Shown in pieces: positions 45,010 to 55,178 of a DNA stretch of 64,000 nucleotides. Position numbers and translations under genes: made by a program. Source of the stretch: Shewanella putrefaciens (GTDB lineage: Bacteria; Pseudomonadota; Gammaproteobacteria; Enterobacterales; Shewanellaceae); assembly GCF_016406325.1 (NCBI RefSeq), contig NZ_CP066370.1, positions 3,906,001 through 3,970,000 on the forward strand, read 5' to 3'. Each line of letters starts with the position of its first letter. Within the stretch, counting starts at the first letter, position 1. Below the pieces are notes generated by a model. The model made no database searches and was not told where the DNA came from. It saw only the letters and a list, made by a program, of their open reading frames with translations.

Positions 45010-46869
45010 TTAGTCCTCCAGTTTACTGCGATCGCGCACCGCGCCCTTGTCGGCACTGGTGGCGAGCATGGCGTAGGCCTTAAGCGCGAGTGATACATAA
45101 CGCTGGCGACCAATAGGTTTCCACGCCATTGGGCCAAGACTGTGCATTTTTTCGCGGCGAGCATTGAGTTCAACATCGCTTATCGCCAGCTTGATACTGC
45201 GCTTGGGAATATCAATCTCGATGCGATCGCCATTTTCAATCAAGGCGATCGTGCCGCCCGCTGCCGCTTCGGGTGAAACGTGGCCGATAGATAAACCTGA
45301 AGTGCCACCGGAGAAACGACCGTCGGTGATCAGCGCACAGGCTTTGCCTAAGCCACGTGATTTTAAGTAACTGGTTGGGTACAACATTTCTTGCATACCC
45401 GGGCCGCCTTTCGGGCCTTCGTAACGGATAACTACCACATCACCCGCCACCACTTCGCCGCCTAAAATGCCCGCCACTGCGTCATCTTGGCTTTCATAGA
45501 CGCGCGCCGAACCAACGAAGGTCAGGTTCGATTCATCCACACCCGCCGTTTTAACGATACAGCCGTTCTCGGCCACATTACCCGACAATACGGCAAGACC
45601 GCCCTCTTGGCTGAAGGCAAACTCGCGGCTACGGATACAACCTTCTTGTCTGTCATTATCCAATGACGGCCAGCGACAATCTTGGCTAAAGGCTTTAGTG
45701 GTCGGAATCCCCGCAGGTCCCGCCATAAAGAAGTGTTTTACTTTTTCATCTTGCGTCTGCATCACATCGTATTTCGCCAATACAGACTTCAAATTGCCAC
45801 CTTCATCGGCCGCCACATGGAACACATCGGTATGCAGCAATCCGGCTCTGTCTAGCTCGCCTAAAATCCCCATCACGCCGCCCGCACGGTGCACGTCTTC
45901 CATATGGTACTTAGGCGTCGATGGCGCAACCTTACAAAGGTGCGGCACCAAGCGCGACATACGGTCAATATCCGCCATGGTAAAATCAACATCGGCTTCC
46001 TGCGCGGCGGCCAATAAATGCAATACGGTATTAGATGAACCGCCCATGGCGATATCTAATGTCATGGCATTTTCAAAGGCTTTGAAGTTGGCGATATTGC
46101 GTGGCAATGCCGATTCATCATCTTGATGATAATAACGTTTTGCCAGCGCCATCACGCGGCGACCCGCTTCTAAAAACAGCTCGCGGCGATCCGCGTGGGT
46201 TGCCAGCATAGAGCCGTTACCCGGCAGCGATAACCCTAGTGCTTCGGTTAAACAGTTCATTGAGTTGGCGGTAAACATGCCAGAGCAAGAGCCACAGGTT
46301 GGGCATGCGCTACGCTCAATTTTGGCACTGTCTTCATCGCTCACGTTCGAGTCGGCGCCCGCCACCATAGCATCGACTAAGTCGAGTTTGATGAGCTTAT
46401 CCGACAACTTAGTTTTGCCCGCTTCCATCGGCCCGCCAGACACAAACACCACGGGAATATTGAGGCGCAGCGCCGCCATCAACATGCCAGGGGTGATCTT
46501 GTCGCAGTTAGAAATACAGACTAAAGCATCGGCGCAGTGGGCATTAACCATGTATTCCACACTGTCGGCGATAAGCTCACGCGATGGCAGACTGTACAGC
46601 ATGCCACCGTGTCCCATGGCGATACCGTCATCGACGGCGATCGTATTGAATTCCTTTGCGATACCGCCCGCTTCCTCGATGGCGCTCGCGACGAGTGAGC
46701 CCATGTCTTTTAAGTGCACGTGGCCCGGTACAAACTGAGTAAAGGAGTTAGCAATAGCGATAATTGGCTTACCAAAATCATTGTCTTTCACCCCTGTGGC
46801 GCGCCATAGCGCACGTGCACCCGCCATATTGCGGCCTTCGGTACTGGTAGCTGATCGTAACTTTGGCAT
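45010..46869 (-). CDS. ilvD: Dihydroxy-acid dehydratase
   Basis: Fe-S enzyme converting dihydroxy acids to the 2-oxo acid precursors of valine and isoleucine. The 619 residues match the family length. Cluster ligands are Cys122 in [12 protein letters not shown] and Cys195 in [19 protein letters not shown], at the same numbers as in E. coli. C-terminal [20 protein letters not shown] is the conserved dehydratase block. It follows ilvM by about 55 bp; ilvE, present between them in E. coli, is absent here. Confidence 0.96.
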   Translation of the reverse strand: MPKLRSATSTEGRNMAGARALWRATGVKDNDFGKPIIAIANSFTQFVPGHVHLKDMGSLVASAIEEAGGIAKEFNTIAVDDGIAMGHGGMLYSLPSRELIADSVEYMVNAHCADALVCISNCDKITPGMLMAALRLNIPVVFVSGGPMEAGKTKLSDKLIKLDLVDAMVAGADSNVSDEDSAKIERSACPTCGSCSGMFTANSMNCLTEALGLSLPGNGSMLATHADRRELFLEAGRRVMALAKRYYHQDDESALPRNIANFKAFENAMTLDIAMGGSSNTVLHLLAAAQEADVDFTMADIDRMSRLVPHLCKVAPSTPKYHMEDVHRAGGVMGILGELDRAGLLHTDVFHVAADEGGNLKSVLAKYDVMQTQDEKVKHFFMAGPAGIPTTKAFSQDCRWPSLDNDRQEGCIRSREFAFSQEGGLAVLSGNVAENGCIVKTAGVDESNLTFVGSARVYESQDDAVAGILGGEVVAGDVVVIRYEGPKGGPGMQEMLYPTSYLKSRGLGKACALITDGRFSGGTSGLSIGHVSPEAAAGGTIALIENGDRIEIDIPKRSIKLAISDVELNARREKMHSLGPMAWKPIGRQRYVSLALKAYAMLATSADKGAVRDRSKLED

Positions 46870-46926
46870 TGACTGTATCCTTTATCTCAAATCGAAAATC
46901 GTATTCTTAATTCACATGGCGAATGC

Positions 46927-47184
46927 TTAAGCATTTGCCGTTTGTTGCAAGCTCATAGGTAACAATACTTTACACTGGGTCACATCAATCAGTTTATTCA
47001 ACTGATTACTTAACAGCTCGATCGCACGTTCGCTATCGACCTCCATATCCAGCGACAGGCTCGCATCGTCGTTCATGCGCATCTGCATTTGGGTAATCCT
47101 AAAGCCACGATGGCGAGTCACGCGCAAAACACGCTCAAGCACTTCGGGGCGTTGTTGAACCGTTAATTCCAGAGAGTGGATCAT
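46927..47184 (-). CDS. ilvM: Acetolactate synthase II small (regulatory) subunit
   Basis: Small ACT-domain subunit of acetohydroxyacid synthase II. The ATG at 47184 overlaps the ilvG stop (ATGA), giving 85 residues starting [28 protein letters not shown], a typical IlvM. A longer reading to 47247 lies inside ilvG and is not supported. Coupled translation with ilvG sets subunit ratio. Confidence 0.93.
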   Translation of the reverse strand: MIHSLELTVQQRPEVLERVLRVTRHRGFRITQMQMRMNDDASLSLDMEVDSERAIELLSNQLNKLIDVTQCKVLLPMSLQQTANA

Positions 47185-48854
47185 GTTTGTTTCTCCATTT
47201 CGTCCATCATATCGCTGTTTGATGCGCCGGGGGGCACCAGTGGCCAAACGTTAAAAGCATCGTCGATTGCAACGTGTAACAAGTACGGGCCCTTAGCCGC
47301 TAACATCTCGGTTAAGGCTTCTTCCACTTCGTCGGAAGAAAAAATCGTGCGGCCAGGGATATCAAAAGCGGAGGCCAATAAGACAAAATCAGGGTTATCG
47401 GATAAATCCGTTTCACTGTAGCGCTCTTCAAAAAATAGCTGTTGCCACTGCTTCACCATGCCAAGCTTTTGGTTATCAACCAGCACGATTTTCACTGGTA
47501 GCTTGCGGCGTTTGATGGTGGTCAGTTCCTGCACATTCATCATAAAAGAACCATCGCCAGACACAGTGACCACAGTCGCATCGGGACGGGCCACTTGCGC
47601 ACCAATCGCGGCGGGCAAGCCAAAGCCCATAGTGCCTAAGCCCGCGCTGGACAGGTGATCCTCAGGGCGGCGGAACCACATATGCTGGGCCACCCACATT
47701 TGGTGCTGGCCCACATCGCAACAAACAACATTGTCCTCGGGTAACTTATTGGCTAAACGGCGCAGCAGCGCAGGCGCATAAATCAAACTGCCGGGGTGTT
47801 GATAATCCCATTGGTGTTTACGGGATAAATGCTCCACCTCGGCCTGCCAAGGCGTGATGTTCATCGACATGGCTAAGGCGGGGAGGATTTGGCGTAAGTC
47901 ACCGGCTATCGCCACCTCTGGCATACGTAACTTGCCCAGCTCAGCGGCGTCTATGTCTAAATGGATCACTTTGGCCTTGTCGGCAAAGCTCGCTAAACGG
48001 CCGGTGACTCTGTCATCGAAACGGGCACCCACCACGATCAGCAGATCACAATCCTGTACCGCTAAGTTAGCCGCTTTGCCACCATGCATGCCTAACATGC
48101 CTAAGTAACCGGGCGTGCCGTGGGCGATACTGCCAAGCCCTTTCAAGGTTGCGACCGAAGGTATACCCGTTACTTTGATAAACTCACGCAGTTGATCGAC
48201 CGCGCCCGCCATGCCCACACCGCCGCCGACATACAACATAGGTTGTTTCGCTTCTGCCAACAGCGCACGGGCGGCCTCGATATCACTCATCTCGGCTTGT
48301 GGTTCGTTCATGACGGCCAGCAAAGGTGTACGGTATTCGAGGTGAGCAAGTTGGATATCCTTCGGGATATCGACCAACACAGGGCCAGGGCGGCCGGATG
48401 CGGCGATCTCAAAAGCTTGATACAAGGTTGGGATCAGGTCGTTGACGTCTGTCACCATAAAGCTGTGCTTAGTGCAGCTCAGTGACATGCCCAGTACATC
48501 GATTTCTTGAAACGCATCAGTGCCGATAACGGCGGTAGAGACTTGGCCTGTGATAGCCACGATAGGCACTGAATCTAACAACGCATCGGCAAGTGAGGTG
48601 ATAAGGTTAGTCGCGCCAGGGCCTGATGTCGCAAAGCACACGCCGGTTTTACCGCTGGCTCTTGCGTATCCTACGGCAGCAAAGGCCGCGCCTTGTTCGT
48701 GACGGCTTAAGAGATGTTCAACAGGGCTTCCATAGAGGGCATCGTATATTGGCATAATGGCACCACCGGGATAACCAAACACTGTGGTCACTCCATGTGC
48801 TGCTAACACTTTGATTACCGCGTCTGCGCCTCTGATCATCTGCCCTGGTTCCAT
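47181..48854 (-). CDS. ilvG: Acetolactate synthase II large subunit
   Basis: ThDP-dependent synthase forming acetolactate and acetohydroxybutyrate. The 557 residues begin [35 protein letters not shown]; the catalytic Glu is in [18 protein letters not shown], the ThDP/Mg motif is [12 protein letters not shown], and FAD-domain segments are present. The frame is intact, unlike the frameshifted ilvG of E. coli K-12, even though a G6 run lies near its end (about 47229-47234). First structural gene after the attenuator. Confidence 0.96.
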   Translation of the reverse strand: MEPGQMIRGADAVIKVLAAHGVTTVFGYPGGAIMPIYDALYGSPVEHLLSRHEQGAAFAAVGYARASGKTGVCFATSGPGATNLITSLADALLDSVPIVAITGQVSTAVIGTDAFQEIDVLGMSLSCTKHSFMVTDVNDLIPTLYQAFEIAASGRPGPVLVDIPKDIQLAHLEYRTPLLAVMNEPQAEMSDIEAARALLAEAKQPMLYVGGGVGMAGAVDQLREFIKVTGIPSVATLKGLGSIAHGTPGYLGMLGMHGGKAANLAVQDCDLLIVVGARFDDRVTGRLASFADKAKVIHLDIDAAELGKLRMPEVAIAGDLRQILPALAMSMNITPWQAEVEHLSRKHQWDYQHPGSLIYAPALLRRLANKLPEDNVVCCDVGQHQMWVAQHMWFRRPEDHLSSAGLGTMGFGLPAAIGAQVARPDATVVTVSGDGSFMMNVQELTTIKRRKLPVKIVLVDNQKLGMVKQWQQLFFEERYSETDLSDNPDFVLLASAFDIPGRTIFSSDEVEEALTEMLAAKGPYLLHVAIDDAFNVWPLVPPGASNSDMMDEMEKQT

Positions 48855-48962
48855 ATTCTCTCTCGCTACGTTAGTCCTGAATTGCCGAAAATCGACTCGA
48901 TTTTTACGCTTTCGAAACTGTTACTCTTTCGAAACTTAGAACCTTGCTCTAGGCCCTGAAAC

Positions 48963-49000
48963 AAAGAACCCCCCGGTCCTTTCGGAGCGGGGGGTTCTTT
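48963..49000 (-). terminator. ilv attenuator terminator
   Basis: On the minus strand AAAGAACCCCCC and GGGGGGTTCTTT (12 bp) flank a GC-rich centre capped by GAAA, followed by GTTTC; it lies between the ilvL stop and ilvG. The 5' arm contains CCCCCGC, exactly complementary to GCGGGGG inside the leader peptide gene (49044-49050), which gives an alternative antiterminator. Thus ribosome stalling on Ile/Val/Leu codons would favour read-through. Confidence 0.85.
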
Positions 49001-49025
49001 CGAAACTTTTAACCTTTTAGGTCTA

Positions 49026-49112
49026 TCAGTTCGCCATGCGCCGCCCCCGCTGTGATTTAATAATCACGACGGTAATAATCACGAGAATGAGCTTGGCAGC
49101 TTGGTTAAACAT
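49026..49112 (-). CDS. ilvL: ilvGMDA operon leader peptide
   Basis: A 28-codon reading frame MFNQAAKLILVIITVVIIKS followed by QRGRRMAN and stop. The run LILVIITVVII contains ten Leu/Ile/Val codons in eleven, the sensor for charged branched-chain tRNAs. It lies 26 bp upstream of a strong terminator and about 170 bp before ilvG, as in E. coli ilvL. It is too short for ordinary gene finders. The arginine/glycine codons after the sensor form the antiterminator segment GCGGGGG. Confidence 0.88.
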   Translation of the reverse strand: MFNQAAKLILVIITVVIIKSQRGRRMAN

Positions 49113-49465
49113 CAATATGGATCCCTAATCGGTGCTTCTAAAATTGTTCTCTTAATAACGAGAATGACTTGAAAGTTAGTATCGCTTTGGGCTTTGCCCT
49201 AGCGCGAGCTATTAGCTTTACCATAAAGCGACGGCCAAACACAATAAAAAATATCTTTTGTCAAAAAAAATTCAGCTTCCCTGCCGAGACAATGCAAAAC
49301 AACAACGTAAAACGTTAATAAACGAGTGTTAGCTAGCGGCACCGCTTACTAACCCATGTCGTTTTTGCCCGCTCGACAACCCACGAAGCAGGTAAAGATT
49401 TTGTATTAAGCTAAGACTCGCATCCGTCGAGTCTCAGCCCGTTATTTAAAGAGGTAACTTAATCG
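49113..49465 (-). promoter_or_regulatory. Spacer between ilvC and ilvL: ilvC terminator candidate and ilv promoter region
   Basis: Next to ilvC, AGACTCG and CGAGTCT (49414-49434) form a 7-bp stem suited to terminate ilvC, though the U tract is weak. The promoter of ilvLGMDA must lie between about 49120 and 49260, where GATACTAA occurs on the minus strand as a weak -10 candidate; I see no clear -35. No other gene is visible. Confidence 0.4.
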
Positions 49466-50944
49466 TTACGCCCCAACAATACTTTTCATATCCGTCATAT
49501 AACCGCGAAGCTCGGCGCCAACATATTCCACAGCGGTGTGACGAATCGCATCGTTAATCGCGATTAATTGCAGGTTATCAACGCTGTTAGAACTGTCTTT
49601 CAGGCCCGCACCTAAATACTCTGGCGACATGGCATTCACATAGTCGCGCAGCATAGGTACTGCGGCGTGATTGAACAGGTAGCAACCGTATTCGGCGGTG
49701 TCTGAAATTACCACGTTCATTTCGTACAAACGCTTACGAGCAATAGTGTTGGCGATCAGTGGGGTTTCGTGCAGTGACTCATAATAGGCCGACTCTTCCA
49801 CGATACCCGCAGACACCATGGTATCGAACGCCAGTTCCACACCCGCTTTGATCATAGCAACAAGGAAAATACCTTTGTCGAAATAGGTTTGTTCGTCGAT
49901 ATGCTCGCTCGATACGGGCGCATTTTCGAAACCGGTTTCGCCAGTTTCTGCTCTCCAACGCAGCAAGTTCGCATCATCGTTCGCCCAATCTTCCATCATA
50001 GTGCGAGAGAATTCACCGCTGATGATGTCATCCATGTGTTTTTCAAATAATGGCTGGAGGATTTCTTTTAAATCTTCTGCAATTTCAAAGGCTTTAATCT
50101 TGGCTGGATTAGACAAACGGTCCATCATGTTAGTGATGCCGCCATGTTTCAGCGCTTCAGTGACCGTTTCCCAACCTTGCTGGATAAGCTTGGCCGCGTA
50201 ACCAGGCTCAACGCCATCGGCAACCATTTTCTCATAACCTAGGATGGCACCCGTCTGCAACATACCGCACAGAATGGTTTGCTCGCCCATCAAATCCGAC
50301 TTCACTTCGGCGATGAAAGACGACAGTAAAACACCCGCTCTGTCACCACCGGTTGCGCTAGCATAGGCTTTAGCAATCTCTAAGCCGTCACCCTTTGGAT
50401 CGTTTTCAGGATGTACTGCAATCAGAGTAGGGACACCAAAACCACGTTTGTATTCTTCACGTACTTCAGTACCCGGGCACTTAGGCGCAACCATAATAAC
50501 CGTAATATCAGGACGGACTTGCATGCCCTCTTCAACGATGTTGAAGCCGTGGGAATAAGACAAGGTTGCACCTTGCTTCATCAGTGGCATAACCGCGTTA
50601 ACCACGTTGGAATGCTGTTTGTCTGGCGTCAAGTTAAGCACTAGATCCGCCGTGGGAATTAATTCTTCAAAGGTACCAACACGGAAACCGTTATCGGTCG
50701 CCTTCTGCCACGAAGCTCGTTTTTGTTCAATCGCTTCAGGGCGCAGGGCATAGGAAATATTCAGCCCTGAGTCACGCATATTCAAACCTTGGTTAAGACC
50801 CTGGGCGCCACAACCTAAAATAACAATATTCCAATCTTTAATGTAATTGCAGCCGTCGGTAAATTCAGAGCGATCCATAAAACGACATTGGCCAAGCTGT
50901 GCTAATTGTTGACGTAAATTCAGAGAGTTAAAATAGTTAGCCAT
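49466..50944 (-). CDS. ilvC: Ketol-acid reductoisomerase (class II, long form)
   Basis: NADPH-dependent isomeroreduction of acetolactate or acetohydroxybutyrate. ATG 50944 has AAAGGTGG 8 nt upstream and gives 492 residues starting [18 protein letters not shown], nearly as in E. coli IlvC (491); the frame extends 14 codons further upstream but those are not conserved. The nucleotide-binding loop [10 protein letters not shown] is at about 44-53, and the duplicated C-terminal helical domain marks the long class II type. Divergent from its regulator ilvY. Confidence 0.97.
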   Translation of the reverse strand: MANYFNSLNLRQQLAQLGQCRFMDRSEFTDGCNYIKDWNIVILGCGAQGLNQGLNMRDSGLNISYALRPEAIEQKRASWQKATDNGFRVGTFEELIPTADLVLNLTPDKQHSNVVNAVMPLMKQGATLSYSHGFNIVEEGMQVRPDITVIMVAPKCPGTEVREEYKRGFGVPTLIAVHPENDPKGDGLEIAKAYASATGGDRAGVLLSSFIAEVKSDLMGEQTILCGMLQTGAILGYEKMVADGVEPGYAAKLIQQGWETVTEALKHGGITNMMDRLSNPAKIKAFEIAEDLKEILQPLFEKHMDDIISGEFSRTMMEDWANDDANLLRWRAETGETGFENAPVSSEHIDEQTYFDKGIFLVAMIKAGVELAFDTMVSAGIVEESAYYESLHETPLIANTIARKRLYEMNVVISDTAEYGCYLFNHAAVPMLRDYVNAMSPEYLGAGLKDSSNSVDNLQLIAINDAIRHTAVEYVGAELRGYMTDMKSIVGA

Positions 50945-51013
50945 CTGAGATACCACCTTTAAGTCAGGAATGGGGGACTCAACCAAACTAAACGCTATGT
51001 TAAGGAATGGTTG

Positions 51014-51090
51014 TGATTGAAATCACTATACCCCATGCTTATCGTTGCTTAAAATGATATATTCGAAACTTCATATTGCATTATTCGCAA
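51014..51090. promoter_or_regulatory. Candidate IlvY operator region in the ilvC-ilvY spacer
   Basis: TTGCATTATTCGCAA at 51076-51090 is an interrupted inverted repeat with the T-N11-A form expected for LysR-type regulators and TTGC/GCAA arms similar to E. coli IlvY operators. A second palindrome, GTGATTGAAATCAC, lies at 51014-51027 nearer ilvC. Binding by IlvY with acetolactate as inducer is inferred from the family. Confidence 0.4.
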
Positions 51091-51177
51091 CGTCAACCGC
51101 AATAACGCTCAGTAACATTGGCAGCTACATCGGCGACAATATGCAGCACTCAAGTTCAGGCTAAACAGGATAAGCAC

Positions 51178-52050
51178 ATGGATATTCGTACCCTCAAATT
51201 GTACCTGCACTTATGTGACAGTTTGCACTTCGCCAAGACGGCGGAGCAGATGCATGTGAGTCCATCGACCTTAAGCCGAACACTGCAAAGATTAGAAGAA
51301 GAAGTGAACGCTAAGCTATTAGAGCGGGATAATCGCAGCGTGACCTTAACCCATGCAGGGCGCGAATTTAAGCTGTTCGCCGAGCAGACCTTGCACCATT
51401 GGAGCACGCTCAGGCACAGTATCGACCTTAAGCAAGATGTGCTGCGCGGTCGGTTGAATCTGTATTGCTCGGTCACTGCCGCCTACAGCCATTTACCGCA
51501 TTTATTGGATTTATTCCGCCAAGAGCATCCCTTTGTGGAAATCGCCTTGACAACGGGAGATGCGGCCAATGCGCTGGCAGAAGTGCAACAGAATCGAGCC
51601 GATATTGCCATCGCCGCCCTGCCCGATCCCTTCCCCAGCAGCTTACACTTTGCCAAAATCGACGATGTGCCACTGTCGATTATCGCACCGACGATCCGCT
51701 GTACAGTACAGCAACAAGTTAGCCAAACGCCCATCGATTGGTCGAGCGTGCCCTTTATCATCCCAGATCACGGCCCAGGACGGCGCCGCGCCGATAACTG
51801 GTTCAAACAAATGGGCATCAGCCCTAATATTTACGCCCAAGTGTCGGGTCAAGAAGCGATCGCCTCTATGGTAGCGTTAGGCTGCGGCGTGAGCATCAGC
51901 CCAGAAGTGGTGATCAATAACAGCCCAGTGCGGGATCGCATCCAGTTACTCACCTCACCCGTTACAATACCGCCATTTGAACTCGGTTGCTGCTGCAAGG
52001 TAAAACGGCTGGATGACCCGATACTGAGCGCTTTCTTAGAAGTGATTTAG
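51178..52050 (+). CDS. ilvY: LysR-type activator of ilvC
   Basis: A 290-residue LysR-family protein. MDIRTLKLYLHLCDSLHFAKTAEQMHVSPSTLSRTLQRLEEE is very close to E. coli IlvY and contains the winged helix-turn-helix; the effector domain follows. ATG 51178 has AGGA 7 nt upstream; the longer frame from 51118 lacks one. Divergent from ilvC, the usual arrangement for control by acetolactate. Its stop overlaps that of convergent paeA by 3 bp. Confidence 0.94.
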   Translation: MDIRTLKLYLHLCDSLHFAKTAEQMHVSPSTLSRTLQRLEEEVNAKLLERDNRSVTLTHAGREFKLFAEQTLHHWSTLRHSIDLKQDVLRGRLNLYCSVTAAYSHLPHLLDLFRQEHPFVEIALTTGDAANALAEVQQNRADIAIAALPDPFPSSLHFAKIDDVPLSIIAPTIRCTVQQQVSQTPIDWSSVPFIIPDHGPGRRRADNWFKQMGISPNIYAQVSGQEAIASMVALGCGVSISPEVVINNSPVRDRIQLLTSPVTIPPFELGCCCKVKRLDDPILSAFLEVI

Positions 52051-53363
52051 GTATCGGGTGATATCTGTTTATCGCTAGAATCAATTCGCGTCACCAACAA
52101 TTGATCAACCTTGTAGGCATCGATATCCACAACCTCAAACTTGTAACCCGCATAATTCACAAAGTCAGTACGCTTAGGGATTTTACGTAGCATATACATC
52201 ATAAAACCGGCGATGGTTTCGTAGTTCTGATTATGCGGGAACTCCTCAATATCAAAGGCGCGCATCACATCTGTGATAGGCGTGACCCCATCGACTAGCC
52301 AAGAGTTACCATCGCGGGCGATAATCTGCTCCTCGCTTTCGTGCAAAGACCAAGCCCCCATTACCGCGCGTTGTAAATCGTTGGTAGTCACAATCCCCAC
52401 CACTAAGGCATATTCGTTCATCACCACGGCAAAATCGGCGCGACTATTTTTAAAATATTCCATCGCCTCAGACAGGCTCAATGTATCGGGAATAATTAGG
52501 GAGGTATGCACTAAGCTACTGTCTTTTAATGTAATATCTTCACCATTAATGACACGTATCAGTAGCTCTTTAGCATCCACAAAGCCTTTCACCATATCCA
52601 ACTGCCCATCACAGACGAGGAACTTAGTATGAGGATCTTCGGAGATCTTACGTTTAATATCCTCTTCGCTATCTTGCAGTAAAAAGTACACTAAACTTTC
52701 GCGGGCAGTCATAGCTGAAGTAACGGAAACGGTTTGCATTTCAAACACATTCTCCATCATCTGTTGATCACCACGATCCAATACGCCAGCTTCGGCACCC
52801 GCATTCATAACTGCGTAAATATCATCGGATGTGATTTCATCATTGCGTACAGTCGGAATTTGCAACAACTTAAAAATCGCCGTTGCCAGACCATTAAAAA
52901 ACCACACCAGCGGACGAAGAAGCGCAATACAGAAGCTCATTGGCCCCACAACTGCCAAAGCAACAGGCTCAGGCATCGCCATCGCAATACGCTTAGGCAT
53001 AAGATCTGCCACTAAAATAAATGCACTGGTCACTAAAACGAAGGAAAGCACAAAGCTCACTTGGCTGAGCCAAGTTCCTGTTAACCAAGGGCTGAGTAAT
53101 TCATAGAAATAAGGACGAAATGCCGACTCGCCCACGATCCCCCCCATGATGGCAACACCATTTAGGCCTATCTGCACTACGGTAAAAAAGCTTCCTGGAT
53201 GAGCTTGCAATTGCAGTACTTTTTCAGCACGCCCATCACCTTCATCGGCTAACTGGCGTAAACGGATTTTTCGCGATGCGGCGAGTGCAATCTCTGACAT
53301 AGAGAAAAAGCAACTTGCTCCAATTAAGCACAATATAATCATCACGTTATCAAAGATACTCAT
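52047..53363 (-). CDS. paeA: PaeA (YtfL) family polyamine exporter, CNNM/CorC-type
   Basis: An HlyC/CorC-family membrane protein of 438 residues, closely resembling E. coli YtfL/PaeA, which exports cadaverine and putrescine. N-terminal DUF21 domain with four helices (about 1-190, starting MSIFDNVMIILCLIGASCFFSMSEIALAASRKIRLRQLADEG), two CBS domains (about 210-335) and a C-terminal CorC/HlyC domain with NYETIAGFMMYMLRKIPKR. ATG 53363 has AAAGGTG 6 nt upstream. It contains a G7 tract (C7 at 53139-53145) but the frame is intact. Confidence 0.9.
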   Translation of the reverse strand: MSIFDNVMIILCLIGASCFFSMSEIALAASRKIRLRQLADEGDGRAEKVLQLQAHPGSFFTVVQIGLNGVAIMGGIVGESAFRPYFYELLSPWLTGTWLSQVSFVLSFVLVTSAFILVADLMPKRIAMAMPEPVALAVVGPMSFCIALLRPLVWFFNGLATAIFKLLQIPTVRNDEITSDDIYAVMNAGAEAGVLDRGDQQMMENVFEMQTVSVTSAMTARESLVYFLLQDSEEDIKRKISEDPHTKFLVCDGQLDMVKGFVDAKELLIRVINGEDITLKDSSLVHTSLIIPDTLSLSEAMEYFKNSRADFAVVMNEYALVVGIVTTNDLQRAVMGAWSLHESEEQIIARDGNSWLVDGVTPITDVMRAFDIEEFPHNQNYETIAGFMMYMLRKIPKRTDFVNYAGYKFEVVDIDAYKVDQLLVTRIDSSDKQISPDT

Positions 53364-53900
53364 GTAACACCTTTCTTTTAACACTGGACTCACTAGGACT
53401 GACCCGCACCTTTATTGCTCGCGTGTCAGTTAAATTATTGGCACTGCTATACCATACAAATGTAACCACTCACTGGACTAACTCGTTGTAAACACATGGC
53501 AAGACTCATTTAAATGGGTATCTAAATTGCGCTAGATACAAGCCAAGATTATATCGACTTATCGTCCAACGGGGCGTGACTCTGCTCTCGCAGAGAGCCA
53601 ATTATATGCAAGCTTCGACTTAGCTATATTGTTTGAAAGAAGCCCAGAATGGCACCACAGATACAGCGATGAGTGCTACGTTAAATTACAACGGGTAACA
53701 GATTATATCCTATTTGCTGCTTATTATGATCTCATCCCAAGCTATTTTTATTAGTCAGCACAAACAGATAGTGCATTTCATGCTTTTTATATCAATATGT
53801 TGTCAGCGTTTTTGAAAATAAAAATCTATGGATAGCGAGGCCAATCCCAAACAAGATTGCCGCCATAAAAGACTACAACTGAAAGCAAGTAGACGAAGGA
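53364..53900. other. Long spacer upstream of paeA with a start-less open stretch
   Basis: No conventional gene. An open frame on the plus strand from 53536 to the TAG at 53754 has no ATG or GTG but encodes a protein-like segment (SFDLAILFERSPEWHHRYSD, then VTDYILFAAYYD) that may be a decayed gene. CTCTGC and GCAGAG form a small hairpin near 53580-53596. The paeA promoter should lie near 53400-53480; no strong consensus is seen. Confidence 0.3.
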
Positions 53901-54311
53901 CTAGCGAGGGCGATAGGGGCAAAAATTAGGCTTAGGACCAATTTGAGGATGATTGCGGCAAGTCTCTGGCCGCTGATGATAAATAGTGCAACGACGCGTG
54001 TGACTATCTAAATATAGGCAATCATCATTCGCCATACGCGCCAAAGTAAAAATTGCAGTCTTATGGTTAAAATGATCGATTAAACGGGCTTTTTGCAGAC
54101 GCTTAGCAATGCTTTTGAGATCGCCTTCGGCCTCAAATTCATCCACTAGCGCCATCCGCACTAAATCGCTCACCCTAACTTCTACTGGCAGAGTACAACA
54201 AGTGGCATGGCAAGTATCGCACAGACCTTTACGATATTTTTGCCACGTGGACAAATCATCGATATTAAAAATCGAAACGGCGCTTACTATGCTTTTGCCA
54301 CGTTTTGACAC
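53901..54311 (-). CDS. YkgJ-family cysteine-cluster protein
   Basis: A 136-residue protein with the conserved cysteine pattern of the YkgJ/UPF0153 family, thought to bind zinc or an Fe-S cluster: CDTCHATCC near the N-terminus, then CLYLD, RRCTIYHQRPETCRNHP and a terminal Cys. The frame is open to 54374, but a TATAAT-type promoter at 54346-54354 would start transcription inside that extension, so I prefer GTG 54311 with AGGT upstream (VSKRGKSIVSAVSIF). Function is unknown in the family. Confidence 0.75.
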   Translation of the reverse strand: MSKRGKSIVSAVSIFNIDDLSTWQKYRKGLCDTCHATCCTLPVEVRVSDLVRMALVDEFEAEGDLKSIAKRLQKARLIDHFNHKTAIFTLARMANDDCLYLDSHTRRCTIYHQRPETCRNHPQIGPKPNFCPYRPR

Positions 54312-54345
54312 CTTGATACCTAAAGGTTGGAAATAAAGGGCGGGC

Positions 54346-54354
54346 ATTATAGCA
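54346..54354 (-). promoter_or_regulatory. Extended -10 promoter for the cysteine-cluster gene
   Basis: TGC-TATAAT on the minus strand (54354-54346) is a perfect extended -10 element; no good -35 is present, as is common for extended -10 promoters. It predicts a start near 54339 and a leader of about 28 nt before GTG 54311. Confidence 0.55.
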
Positions 54355-54385
54355 GGCAAAAACGCCATATACATCTCACTTCATT

Positions 54386-54425
54386 TTAAGCTGATGATTA
54401 ACAAATTAAGCTGATGATTAACAAA
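54386..54425. repeat. Perfect 20-bp tandem duplication
   Basis: TTAAGCTGATGATTAACAAA occurs twice in direct succession between the divergent cysteine-cluster and ERCC4 genes. It looks like a recent slippage duplication; it may alter spacing of a regulatory site. Confidence 0.9.
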
Positions 54426-54511
54426 GCTGAAGGCAACTTTGGTACTTGTGACTCGGCCTGACTACACTCATAAGCAATCCTGAATGTGTCACTCGGCAGA
54501 GCTCACTAACA

Positions 54512-55150
54512 TTGGCTGCAGATATAATCCCCCTTTTTTATGACGATAGAGAACATGCAGAAACAATCCTCTATGAATTGTCACTGCACGAAGATCTTTC
54601 GCTCATCAAAAAACGCCTAAAATTGGGTGATTATCAACTCAATGATTGGCTGATTGAACGTAAAACCTTGCCCGATCTAGTGCAATCCTTATGCGATGGC
54701 CGACTATTTTCTCAAATTGCCAGACTAGCCGCGAGCCCAAGCCACACAGCCCTACTCCTCGAAGGCTGCACTCAAGATATCGCAGGTTACCAGATCCGCA
54801 GAGAGGCACTTATCGGCGCGCTGTGCTCCATTTCAATCAATTTCCATATCCCAATACTCCACAGTTTATCGCAAACGGAAACGGCCAAAATACTGTATTT
54901 TTGCGCCACTCAGTTAAACCGTAGAGAAAATGAATTAACCCTCACGGGACGTAAGCCCAAACGCAAGAAGAATCAGCAATTGTTTATCTTGCAAAGCCTA
55001 CCAGAAGTAGGCCCCAAGCTCGCTAGCCGACTGCTGTACCACTTCAAAAATATCGAGGCCGTTTTTACCGCTCCGGAAGAGGCATTAATCCGAGTCGAAG
55101 GCATAGGTAAGGAAAAAGCCCGAAAGATCCGTGAAGCGCTAACGGGTTGA
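54512..55150 (+). CDS. ERCC4/XPF-type nuclease with C-terminal helix-hairpin-helix
   Basis: A 212-residue protein joining an ERCC4 nuclease domain (about 5-140) to a HhH2 DNA-binding domain (about 160-210), the layout of the archaeal XPF/Hef nuclease without helicase. The catalytic motif is complete: LGDYQLNDWLIERKTLPDLVQS with Asp40, Glu49-Arg50-Lys51 and Asp55, plus DDRE at 11-14. HhH segment: LPEVGPKLASRLLYHFKNIE and EGIGKEKARKI. Likely cuts branched or fork DNA. The start TTG 54512 is the best available but lacks a strong ribosome site. Stands alone; XPF-type enzymes are unusual in bacteria. Confidence 0.82.
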   Translation: MAADIIPLFYDDREHAETILYELSLHEDLSLIKKRLKLGDYQLNDWLIERKTLPDLVQSLCDGRLFSQIARLAASPSHTALLLEGCTQDIAGYQIRREALIGALCSISINFHIPILHSLSQTETAKILYFCATQLNRRENELTLTGRKPKRKKNQQLFILQSLPEVGPKLASRLLYHFKNIEAVFTAPEEALIRVEGIGKEKARKIREALTG

Positions 55151-55178
55151 TTAAGCAGCTATTTGAAAATTATGCCGT

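Noticed and set aside
47181..48854. A possible frameshift in ilvG as in E. coli K-12, suggested by the G6 run near 47229
   Set aside because: The frame is continuous through the run and ends with the normal ATGA overlap to ilvM.
51465..51874. Overlapping ORFs in other frames of ilvY
   Set aside because: ilvY is a strong LysR match over its whole length; the overlapping frames have no family features.
52047..53363. A frameshift at the C7 tract 53139-53145 in paeA
   Set aside because: The translation VAIMGGIVGESAF is in frame and matches the family, so seven is the proper length here.
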